Origin: Pseudomonadota bacterium
GTDB taxonomy: Bacteria > Pseudomonadota > Alphaproteobacteria > Rhizobiales > Methylopilaceae
Direction: 5' to 3'
Length of the DNA stretch: 7,671 nucleotides
Assembly (NCBI GenBank): GCA_023389135.1
Contig: JAEWEX010000285.1
Location: 1 to 7,671, forward strand
A program made the position numbers and the translations under genes. Positions 1 through 7,671 of the stretch are shown in pieces (within the stretch, counting starts at the first letter, position 1; every line of letters starts with the position of its first letter). A model generated the notes under the pieces. The model saw only the letters and a list, made by a program, of their open reading frames with translations. It had not been told where the DNA came from and made no database searches.

Positions 1-76
1 GCTCGGCGAGGTGGTCGAGGCGCTCACCGCCGAGCACCGCGCGCGGCTTCTGGCCGCCGAGATGGAGGCCGGGTGA
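1..76 (+). CDS. prfA: Peptide chain release factor 1 (RF1), C-terminal end only
   Basis: Only the last 24 codons are present, read from base 2 to a TGA at 74-76; the gene enters from the left edge. The visible peptide contains LGEVVEALTAEHRARLLAAE, which fits the helical C-terminus of bacterial RF1, where a 'L..V..AL..E' pattern precedes the stop. RF1 recognises UAA and UAG stop codons on the ribosome and triggers peptide release through its GGQ loop, which lies outside this window. The identification rests partly on context: the next gene, prmC, encodes the enzyme that methylates this factor, and prfA-prmC is a widespread operon. The stop overlaps the prmC start by 4 nt (GTGA), which suggests translational coupling. 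Confidence 0.8.
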   Translation, partial: LGEVVEALTAEHRARLLAAEMEAG

Positions 77-945
77 GCGGCGCCACCCGCGGCGCGGCGG
101 TCCTGGACGGCCGCGGGCGGCTGCGCGCGGCCGGCGTCGCGGAGGCCGATCTCGACGCGCGTGTGCTGGCGGAGGCCGCGTTCGGCTTGAGCGCCGCCGA
201 TTTCCTCGCGCGACCCGACGCGCCTGCCTCGGCGAGGGAGATCGGCCGCTACGACGCCTTCATCGAGCGCCGCATCGCCGGCGAACCGGTCGCGCGGATC
301 CTCGGCCGGAGGGAGTTCTGGGGGCTCGACTTCGCGCTGGGGCCCGACACGCTGGTGCCGCGACCCGACACCGAGACCCTCGTGGAGGCCGTGCTGGCCC
401 ATGTGCCGAACCGGGCCGCCTCGCTGAACATTCTCGACCTCGGCACCGGAACCGGCTGCCTGCTGGTGGCCCTGCTCTCCGAATATCCCAATGCCCGCGG
501 CGCCGGGGTCGACCTGTCGCAGGGCGCGGTCGCGGTCGCGGCGGCCAACGCCGGGCGCCTCGGCGTCGGCCACCGGGCGCGCTTCGTCCGCGGCTCCTGG
601 ACCGACGGCGTGTCGGGCCGCTTCGACGTCGTCGTTTCGAACCCGCCCTACATCCCCGCGGGCGAGATCGCCGAGCTGGAACCGGAGGTTCGCGTCCACG
701 ATCCTGCGCTCGCGCTGGACGGCGGCGCCGACGGCCTCGACGCCTACCGCGCGCTGGCGAAGGCGTTGCCGGGCGTGCTCGCCGCCGGCGGCGTCGCGGT
801 GCTGGAACTCGGCATCGGGCAGGAGCACCCCGTCGCAGCCCTCATGGCCGCCCACGGCCTGGCCCGTGCGGCGCCGGTTCACCGTGACATTGCCGGCCGC
901 CCCCGTGCGCTGGCCGTGCGGCGATCGGACCCCGCCGCCCCGTGA
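73..945 (+). CDS. prmC: Release factor glutamine N5-methyltransferase PrmC (HemK)
   Basis: A 290-residue class I SAM-dependent methyltransferase that methylates the glutamine of the GGQ motif in RF1 and RF2 in the cytoplasm, raising termination efficiency. Residues 1-90 are the helical substrate-binding domain, with the family motif GEPVARILGRREFWG at 70-84. VPRPDTE at 95-101 leads into the Rossmann fold. The SAM-binding glycine motif LDLGTGTG is at 121-128, and the acidic residue after strand 2 (VDLS) is D147. The catalytic NPPY motif is at 190-193 within VVVSNPPYIP, and contacts the target glutamine. Length is close to the usual 275-300. The GTG start is chosen because it overlaps the prfA TGA (GTGA at 73-76) and leaves a normal N-terminus. 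No break or missing key residue is seen. Older annotations call this family HemK; a role in haem synthesis is not supported. Confidence 0.96.
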   Translation: MSGATRGAAVLDGRGRLRAAGVAEADLDARVLAEAAFGLSAADFLARPDAPASAREIGRYDAFIERRIAGEPVARILGRREFWGLDFALGPDTLVPRPDTETLVEAVLAHVPNRAASLNILDLGTGTGCLLVALLSEYPNARGAGVDLSQGAVAVAAANAGRLGVGHRARFVRGSWTDGVSGRFDVVVSNPPYIPAGEIAELEPEVRVHDPALALDGGADGLDAYRALAKALPGVLAAGGVAVLELGIGQEHPVAALMAAHGLARAAPVHRDIAGRPRALAVRRSDPAAP

Positions 946-1246
946 AAATCCGCTTGGAAACGCGGATTCATCGGGGTAGTGTCCGTTTGGCCGCGACTGG
1001 CGATGATTCCAAAGTGGATCGCCGGGAAGAGCGGCGCAGCGCCGACGTCGGTCACCGGTCACGCTCCCTGGAGCGCCCGGGTTGGTTCGGGGGAACCCGC
1101 GCCGACCGTCAGGCAGATCCGAAACACAGCGCTCCGGATCATCCCGCGATCCAGTGTCCGGTCACGACCGTGGCACCTTCCATCGCCGGATTGGGCTCGG
1201 ATGGCGCGTGGCTGGAAACAGGACATTGCAGCGAAGACACGACGCC
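946..1246. other. 300-bp region between prmC and the DUF4167 gene: probable 5' leader, no recognised gene
   Basis: No recognisable protein or tRNA is here. Base composition is less extreme than in the flanking genes. The region holds several small inverted repeats: the palindrome CCGACGTCGG at 1042-1051; CGCTC/GAGCG at 1062-1066 and 1071-1075; CGGGTT/AACCCG at 1078-1083 and 1094-1099, with a competing GGTTC/GAACC at 1084-1088 and 1093-1097; and GATCCG/CGGATC at 1116-1121 and 1135-1140. A frame on the plus strand is open from GTG 942 to TGA 1248-1250 (102 codons) and overlaps both neighbours by 4 nt. Its translation is unfamiliar, and its third codon positions are clearly less GC-rich than those of the neighbouring genes. 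I read the stretch as a structured 5' untranslated leader of the DUF4167 gene, with a small coding gene as the less likely alternative. Confidence 0.5.
954..982 (+). promoter_or_regulatory. Weak sigma70-like promoter candidate for the DUF4167 gene
   Basis: TTGGAA at 954-959 and TAGTGT at 977-982 are separated by exactly 17 nt. They match 4 of 6 and 3 of 6 positions of the TTGACA/TATAAT consensus. The pair begins 9 nt after the prmC stop, where a promoter for the next gene would be expected, and would give a leader of about 255 nt. The match alone is weak, so the call depends on position and spacing. Confidence 0.3.
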
Positions 1247-2053
1247 ATGAGGCATGGACAGCAGAAGCGGATGCGCGGGCGCAACCGCCGTGGTCCCAAT
1301 CCGATGTCGCGGAGCTACGAGTCGAACGGTCCGGATGTGAAAATCCGGGGCACCGCCGCCCACATCGCCGACAAATACGTGCAGCTCTCGCGCGACGCGC
1401 TCTCCTCGGGAGACCCCGTCGCGGCCGAGAACTACATGCAGCACGCGGAGCACTACTACCGCGTGCTCGCCGCGGCCCAGTCGCAGTTCCAGCCCTCCGT
1501 TCCCATCGTCCGCGCCGACGACGACCGCGAGGAGTATGAGGACGACGGCAGCCTGCGCTCCGACGGCGACAGCCGCGACGACGGCGACGACGGCGACGAC
1601 GCGCCGATGCCCGGCCAGCAGGGTGGGCAGCAGGGCGGCCAGCAGCAGGGGGGCCATCAGGCCCAGCCGCAGCATGACGGCCAGCCCCGCCAGAACCGCC
1701 AGCGCGACGACCGCCCCGCGCGCGACGACCGGCCCCGCGAGGATCGGCCCCGCGACGACCGTCCTCGCGAGGATCGTCCCCGTGACGACCGTCTCCGCGA
1801 GGAGCGCCGCCCCGACCCCCGCCCGCGCGCGGCCGCCCGGCCGGTCGACGAGGAGCAGCCGGAACTGCCGGCCTTCATCACCGGGGGCGGCAATGGACGG
1901 GCGCCTGACGCGCCTTCGGAGGACGCCCCGGAAGCCGAGGCGCCTGCCGCTCCGGCCCGCCGCGGCCGCCGGCGCCGCTATGCCCGTGGCGAGAATGGCG
2001 GCCCCGAAGAGACCGCCGCTCCGGCAGGCGAGGAGCACGCCCCGGCCGATTGA
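1247..2053 (+). CDS. DUF4167 domain protein with repetitive charged C-terminal tail
   Basis: A 268-residue protein. Residues 1-80 match the DUF4167 family (PF13763) as I know it: a basic N-terminus, MRHGQQKRMRGRNRRGPNP, then SYESNGPDVKIRGTAAHIAD and SSGDPVAAENYMQHAEHYYR. The family is largely confined to alphaproteobacteria and its biochemical role is not known to me; the basic N-terminus could bind nucleic acid, which is inference. The rest looks intrinsically disordered: an acidic stretch (about 90-120), a Gln/Gly tract (about 123-135), an Arg/Asp/Pro repeat (153-188), and an Ala/Pro/Glu/Arg-rich end. There is no signal peptide or membrane segment, so it should be cytoplasmic. The ATG at 1247 is preferred to upstream in-frame starts because the family begins at this motif. 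The ribosome-binding site is poor (GCGAAG at 1231-1236). The stop is 12 nt from the convergent MOSC gene's stop. Confidence 0.9.
   Translation: MRHGQQKRMRGRNRRGPNPMSRSYESNGPDVKIRGTAAHIADKYVQLSRDALSSGDPVAAENYMQHAEHYYRVLAAAQSQFQPSVPIVRADDDREEYEDDGSLRSDGDSRDDGDDGDDAPMPGQQGGQQGGQQQGGHQAQPQHDGQPRQNRQRDDRPARDDRPREDRPRDDRPREDRPRDDRLREERRPDPRPRAAARPVDEEQPELPAFITGGGNGRAPDAPSEDAPEAEAPAAPARRGRRRRYARGENGGPEETAAPAGEEHAPAD
1703..1810 (+). repeat. In-frame 15-bp tandem repeat encoding RDDRP/REDRP units
   Basis: Seven degenerate copies of a 15-nt unit lie within the DUF4167 gene and encode alternating RDDRP and REDRP pentapeptides (residues 153-188), ending in a decayed REERR. One extra Ala codon interrupts the series after the first copy. 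Because the units are multiples of three, copy-number changes would keep the frame. The higher-order period is 30 nt, with Asp-Asp and Glu-Asp units alternating. Just upstream (about 1612-1660) a second low-complexity tract encodes QQGG-type units. Confidence 0.85.
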
Positions 2054-2068
2054 GCGGCCGGCGGCTCA
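2051..2068. terminator. Short inverted repeat containing both convergent stop codons (possible weak bidirectional terminator)
   Basis: TGAGC at 2051-2055 and GCTCA at 2064-2068 are perfect inverse complements around an 8-nt GC-rich loop. Each arm contains a stop codon: TGA of the DUF4167 gene on the plus strand, and TGA of the MOSC gene read on the minus strand. The stem is only 5 bp and has no T-tract, so a terminator role is weakly supported. No other terminator is seen between the two genes. Confidence 0.25.
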
Positions 2069-2842
2069 GCCGACCACGATGGGTTGTCCCGGCGCCAGCG
2101 TGCCGGGCGCCGTGACTTCGCCGTAGACCCCGCACACATTGTCGTCCGTGACATGCTCGACTAGGTCGATCATGTCGAGGTCCCGCGCGCCGCTTCCGGG
2201 TTCGACCTCGGTGGCGGCGCAACGCGTCGTGGTCTTGAAGATCTTCATCTGCACGCCGTCGCCGATGCGCACCGTCGAGGCCACCCAGTGGCGCTCGGCC
2301 CAGGCCGGCAGCCCGTCGATATAGAGGTTCGCCCGGAACCGCAGCGGATCGATGCTGCGCCCGGAATGCGCCTCCAGCGACCGCACGCTGGCCAGGTTGA
2401 CGATGGACACCGCCTTCTGCGGCACGTCCGAGAAGCTGTGGCCGGCGGCCTCCACGACGCGCAGCGCGCCATCCCGGCCGGGCCCGCGATAGGGCGCCAG
2501 CGCCGCCGCGACCGCCTCCCGGCCCGCCGCGCTGCGAAGGTCCGCCCGCAGGATCGGCCGGCCCTCGTCCGACAGCGTGAGTTCTCCGGTGGCCGCATCG
2601 TGGCGGCTGGCGAGCGAGGCCAGCGGCGCGTCCTTCATCAGGCACAGGAACGCGACCTTGGGCAGCCAGGCCGGCGCGTCCGGATCGAAGCGCGGGCCGC
2701 CATGCTCCACCGCATAGACCCGGTCGTTGGGGAAGGTGCGTCCCGGCGTGACGTCGATCCGGTCCAGCGGCTCGGCCGAGAGCCCCTTCACGGGATAACG
2801 GAACAGCGAGACGACGCTCGCGGCGGCGGCGGTTTCGAGCAT
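2066..2842 (-). CDS. MOSC domain-containing protein (YcbX-like)
   Basis: A 258-residue protein with the two-part architecture of YcbX-like MOSC proteins. The N-terminal MOSC beta-barrel domain (PF03476 type) opens with VVSLFRYPVKGLSAE at about 10-24. The C-terminal MOSC domain (PF03473 type) has RFRANLYIDG at 168-177, then the conserved cysteine block TTRCAATEVEPGSGARD at 205-221 (C208), and a late NVCGVYGEV (C237). MOSC domains are related to the C-terminal part of molybdenum-cofactor sulfurases. Members bind or transfer sulfur or Moco and act in reduction of N-hydroxylated compounds; the substrate here cannot be told. No ferredoxin domain is fused at the C-terminus, unlike E. coli YcbX. The ATG at 2842 is chosen because the MOSC_N motif starts about 10 residues later. 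The frame remains open upstream to 3244, but that would overlap clpB and add no conserved residues. It converges with the DUF4167 gene and is divergent from clpB. Confidence 0.88.
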   Translation of the reverse strand: MLETAAAASVVSLFRYPVKGLSAEPLDRIDVTPGRTFPNDRVYAVEHGGPRFDPDAPAWLPKVAFLCLMKDAPLASLASRHDAATGELTLSDEGRPILRADLRSAAGREAVAAALAPYRGPGRDGALRVVEAAGHSFSDVPQKAVSIVNLASVRSLEAHSGRSIDPLRFRANLYIDGLPAWAERHWVASTVRIGDGVQMKIFKTTTRCAATEVEPGSGARDLDMIDLVEHVTDDNVCGVYGEVTAPGTLAPGQPIVVG

Positions 2843-2884
2843 CGCGGATGATTCCCGGATCGGTGCGGAGAAGGTGAGGGTGCC

Positions 2885-2917
2885 CCCTTTTGTTGCCCTT
2901 AGGCAACACCCATGTCT
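2885..2917 (+). promoter_or_regulatory. Candidate sigma32 (RpoH) heat-shock promoter for clpB
   Basis: CCCTTTTG at 2885-2892 resembles the sigma32 -35 element (CCCTTGAA). After 16 nt, CCCATGTC at 2909-2916 matches 7 of 8 bases of a CCCATNTA -10 element. The spacing is within the usual 13-17 nt range. It lies about 65 nt upstream of the clpB ATG, in the divergent intergenic region, and clpB is a classic RpoH target. The -35 lacks the conserved G of CTTG at its usual place, so the call is provisional. No CIRCE/HrcA operator was seen. Confidence 0.4.
2891..2908. repeat. Perfect 7-bp inverted repeat TGTTGCC-CTTA-GGCAACA between the MOSC gene and clpB
   Basis: The arms at 2891-2897 and 2902-2908 are exact inverse complements with a 4-nt spacer. 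The repeat fills the spacer of the candidate clpB heat-shock promoter and lies 49-66 nt upstream of the divergent MOSC start. It could be a dimeric regulator's operator, or a small hairpin early in a minus-strand leader. The symmetry is directly visible; the function is inference. Confidence 0.55.
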
Positions 2918-2968
2918 GGTCACGGACGGGCGCGGCGGGCCATGACGGGCGCCGCGGCCGGGCTTGCG

Positions 2969-2974
2969 AGAGGA
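2969..2974 (+). promoter_or_regulatory. Ribosome-binding site of clpB
   Basis: AGAGGA is 8 nt upstream of ATG 2983. It supports that start over the in-frame extension to 2890, which would run through the candidate promoter and add unconserved residues. Confidence 0.7.
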
Positions 2975-2982
2975 CGGCGACC

Positions 2983-5580
<2,598 letters not shown>

Positions 5581-5611
5581 CGGCCGGCGGAAGCCGCACG
5601 ATCACGCAATG

Positions 5612-5637
5612 GCCCGGGCGGCTTCGGCTGCCCGGGC
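5612..5637 (+). terminator. Strong GC-rich hairpin with TTCG loop between convergent clpB and M23 genes
   Basis: The outer arms GCCCGGGC at 5612-5619 and 5630-5637 are each palindromic and pair with one another. Inner pairs GGC (5620-5622) and GCT (5627-5629) include one G-U and extend the stem to 11 bp. The loop TTCG at 5623-5626 is closed by C-G, giving in RNA the exceptionally stable cUUCGg tetraloop. It lies 31 nt after the clpB stop and 7 nt past the M23 stop, so it can serve both genes. On the minus strand the loop is CGAA and one pair becomes a mismatch, so it should work better for clpB. No T-run follows, which is common in GC-rich alphaproteobacteria but lowers certainty of true intrinsic termination. 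Confidence 0.7.
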
Positions 5638-5644
5638 GCGGACG

Positions 5645-7621
5645 TCACCCGCCGCCGGCGGCCGCCATGCGGGTCGGCGCGGTGTGCTTGAGCAGGGCGT
5701 CGATCCGCTCCCGCTCCCGTTCGAACTGCGCCAGCGCCTCGCCGGAAAGCTCGGTCTCGCGCGGGACGCGGATGCGCATGGGGTTCACGAAGCGGCCGTT
5801 GACCAGCACCTCGTAGTGAAGGTGCGGCCCGGTGGACAGGCCCGTGGAGCCCACATAGCCGATGAGCTGGCCCTGGCGCACCCGCGTCCCCTCGCTGATG
5901 CCGCGGGCGAAGCTCTGCATGTGGGCGTAGGCCGTCTCGTAGCCGTTGGCGTGGCGCACCTTGACGTAGTTGCCGTAGCCGCCGTGGCGCTTGGCCATGC
6001 TGACGGTGCCGTTGCCCGAGGCGTAGATCGGCGTGCCGCGCGGCGTCGCGAAATCGACGCCCGTGTGCATCTTCGAGTAGCCGAGGATCGGGTGCCGGCG
6101 CATGCCGAAGCCGGAGCGAAGCTGGCCGGAGGCGACCGGCTTGCGCATCAGGAACTTGCGGGCGGACAGGCCGTTCTCGTCGAAATAGTCCACGCCCCCG
6201 TCGGGCAGCTGGTAGCGGTAGTAGCGCCTCAGCTCCCCGTCCAGGGAGATGGCGGCGTACAGCACCTCGGAGGAGGAGCTGTCGTCGTCATAGACCACCT
6301 CCATGGCGTCGCCGCGGGCGACGCGGCGCTGGAAGTCGACGTCGGTGCCGAACACCTTGACGAGTTCGCCCACCAGCTCCTGGGGCATCTCGTAGCGCAG
6401 CGCCGTCTCGTAGAGCGAGTCGTAGATCTTCGCCGTGCCGCGCTCGCCGCCGCGCTCCTCGGCGACCTCGACCTCTTCCACCGTGTCGTCGATGGCGACG
6501 AACTGGCCGGTGTCGGAAAGCGCGACGGCGCCGGCGAGGCCGCCCTCGCTGTAGACCTGGACCCGGATCGGCCGCGACCTGGCGGGGTCGCGGTCGTCGG
6601 CGGCCATCAGGATCTCCACCTGCTGGCCGGCGGCCAGCGAGACCGTGCCGTAGCCGTCGGCGGCGCCGAAGGCCGAGGCGACCAGGCGGGCATCCGCCGC
6701 GGTGGCGCCCTCGCGCTCCAGCACCTGCTCGAGCCGGGCAGGGGCCTGCAGCGTGACCGAGCGCACGTCCTCGCCGCGGTCGGCGGCATCGCTCAGCACG
6801 CGGCGCGACACCACGGTGGTGTTGCTGGCGCGCGGCGCGTCGCCGAGCGTGGGGAAAGAGGCCCGCGCACCCGGCTCCGCGGCGAAGCCGAAGCCCTGCG
6901 CCGAGCCGATGGCGGCCAGCCGGATGGCGCCGCCGCTGCCGCTGCTGGCCACCGCCGCCGCCTCGCGCACCCGCACCAGCACGTCGTCGGAGGGCAACGT
7001 CGGGCCAGAACGCTCGGTCAGCCGCAGGGTCGCCAGGTCGCGCACCACATAGGAGACGTCGCCGTCGGGTCCGGCGGGCTGGTCGCTGGCCGCCGCCGCG
7101 GCCTCGCCGCTCTCCGCGAAGATCGTCATCGGGTTGAAGTCGGGGATGTCGGCGATGCGGTCGGACACCGCGGTGGCGAGCTGCACGCTCAGCCGCTTCA
7201 CCGGCCGGATGCGGACCACCTCGCGGTCGCCCACGCGGTTCACCGTGGTGAGCTTCATCTCCTGCCGCGCCTCGGACGCGTCGGGCGTCGCCGCGATCCG
7301 GTCCGACTTCCGGGCGGAATTGGTCGTTCGGTCCCCGCGCATACGGGCGAGCGCGTCGGTGCCGAGGGTGGAGGGTGCGCCTGCGAAGCGGGTGGAGCCG
7401 TCCAGCGCCGCATAGACCGCCCCGCCCATGAGCGCGACGCCGGCGAAGGCGGTGAGGACGGTCCCCGCAAGCCAGCGCAGGCTGACGGGACGCAGTTCGG
7501 GCTTTTCGGCCTGCTCGCCGCTCTCGCTGAGCGGCGGCTCGTGGCCAAGGTCGATCGCTGCGAAACGGTCGTAGCGATGGCGCGGCGCGCGGTCGGTCGG
7601 CACGCGGTATCCCCCGTCCAT
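5645..7621 (-). CDS. Membrane-anchored M23 family metallopeptidase (RgsM/MepM-like)
   Basis: A 658-residue bitopic inner-membrane protein. A charged cytoplasmic N-terminus (1-49) precedes one membrane segment (about 50-73, WLAGTVLTAFAGVALMGGAV). A long Ala/Ser/Asp-rich periplasmic stretch follows (about 74-285), then an OapA/LysM-like segment (about 288-340), a Csd3-like domain (about 396-490) and the M23 domain (about 515-612), with a charged tail. The zinc ligands and catalytic His of LytM-type peptidases are present: H519 and D523 in HTGVD, H567 in AYAHM, H600 and H602 in HLHYE. It should therefore be able to cut peptidoglycan cross-links in the periplasm. In rhizobia the M23 protein RgsM supports unipolar growth and, as I recall, lies beside clpB; an RgsM-type role is inference. 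ATG 7621 is preferred to GTG 7663 because that GTG overlaps a -10-like sequence. Neither start has a clear Shine-Dalgarno sequence. Confidence 0.88.
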   Translation of the reverse strand: MDGGYRVPTDRAPRHRYDRFAAIDLGHEPPLSESGEQAEKPELRPVSLRWLAGTVLTAFAGVALMGGAVYAALDGSTRFAGAPSTLGTDALARMRGDRTTNSARKSDRIAATPDASEARQEMKLTTVNRVGDREVVRIRPVKRLSVQLATAVSDRIADIPDFNPMTIFAESGEAAAAASDQPAGPDGDVSYVVRDLATLRLTERSGPTLPSDDVLVRVREAAAVASSGSGGAIRLAAIGSAQGFGFAAEPGARASFPTLGDAPRASNTTVVSRRVLSDAADRGEDVRSVTLQAPARLEQVLEREGATAADARLVASAFGAADGYGTVSLAAGQQVEILMAADDRDPARSRPIRVQVYSEGGLAGAVALSDTGQFVAIDDTVEEVEVAEERGGERGTAKIYDSLYETALRYEMPQELVGELVKVFGTDVDFQRRVARGDAMEVVYDDDSSSSEVLYAAISLDGELRRYYRYQLPDGGVDYFDENGLSARKFLMRKPVASGQLRSGFGMRRHPILGYSKMHTGVDFATPRGTPIYASGNGTVSMAKRHGGYGNYVKVRHANGYETAYAHMQSFARGISEGTRVRQGQLIGYVGSTGLSTGPHLHYEVLVNGRFVNPMRIRVPRETELSGEALAQFERERERIDALLKHTAPTRMAAAGGG

Positions 7622-7662
7622 GATAACTGGGTGGCGCGCCCCCGCCGGATCACGCCGCAACA

Positions 7663-7668
7663 CATATA
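7663..7668 (-). promoter_or_regulatory. Possible -10 element of the M23 peptidase gene
   Basis: Read on the minus strand, TATATG at 7668-7663 matches 4 of 6 bases of TATAAT and is the most AT-rich spot near the gene start. Transcription would begin near 7656, leaving a leader of about 35 nt before ATG 7621 and excluding the alternative GTG at 7663. The -35 element would fall beyond the right edge, so this cannot be confirmed. Confidence 0.3.
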
Positions 7669-7671
7669 GAG

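Noticed and set aside
1073..1102. GGTTC/GAACC hairpin resembling a tRNA T-arm
   Set aside because: No acceptor, D-arm or anticodon arm can be drawn around it, and the loop does not match the T-loop consensus.
1055..1166. Direct repeat CCGGTCACG at 1055-1063 and 1158-1166, with a similar TGTCTGGTCACG upstream of clpB at 2914-2925
   Set aside because: Nine-base repeats are expected by chance at this size and GC content. The copies do not sit at matching positions relative to promoters, so a shared operator is not supported.
1612..1810. Possible CRISPR-like or intergenic repeat array
   Set aside because: The units are contiguous, 15 nt long and in frame within a coding gene. There are no spacers and no cas genes nearby.
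1139..2038. A 299-codon open frame on the minus strand across the DUF4167 gene, with a hydrophobic Ala/Val/Leu-rich translation
   Set aside because: The hydrophobicity comes from reading the Asp/Arg/Gln-rich codons in reverse. The plus strand has the conserved DUF4167 head, and no minus-strand family is recognised.
5609..7669. A 686-codon open frame on the plus strand opposite the M23 peptidase gene
   Set aside because: The minus strand encodes intact M23 motifs and a membrane anchor. The plus frame gives His/Gly/Ala/Val-rich sequence without motifs, a typical codon-bias shadow.

Overview
The window is a chromosomal housekeeping block from a very GC-rich alphaproteobacterium, most likely of the order Hyphomicrobiales (Rhizobiales). 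Three things point there: the DUF4167 protein, an alphaproteobacterial family; the gene neighbourhood prfA - prmC - DUF4167 - MOSC - clpB - M23 peptidase; and the long membrane-anchored M23 protein, which resembles the rhizobial polar-growth protein RgsM. The taxonomic call is inference from protein character and gene order. No database search was possible.

Layout, left to right. (1) The last codons of prfA (peptide chain release factor 1) overlap by 4 nt the GTG start of prmC, the methyltransferase that modifies the GGQ glutamine of release factors, so this is a translation-termination operon. (2) About 300 bp with no recognised gene follows. It has a weak sigma70-like promoter right after prmC, several small inverted repeats, and one open frame that joins prmC to the next gene through 4-nt overlaps at both ends. 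(3) A DUF4167 protein has a conserved N-terminal domain and a long, repetitive, charged, probably disordered tail. (4) A MOSC-domain protein on the minus strand converges on it with only 12 nt between the stop codons. (5) A 140-bp divergent intergenic region carries a perfect inverted repeat and a sigma32-like promoter pointing into clpB. (6) clpB is complete, with all the catalytic motifs of the ClpB/Hsp104 disaggregase. (7) A convergent spacer holds a strong GC-rich hairpin capped by a TTCG loop. (8) A membrane-anchored M23 metallopeptidase on the minus strand fills the rest, with its start near the right edge.

The functions are translation termination, protein disaggregation, cell-wall hydrolysis or binding, and a molybdenum-cofactor-type sulfur-carrier domain. 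No mobile element, CRISPR array, phage gene, tRNA or rRNA is visible, and I see no sign of a new multi-gene system. The points most worth a second look are the bridging open frame and structured leader before the DUF4167 gene, the inverted repeat in the clpB promoter region, and the repetitive tail of the DUF4167 protein.
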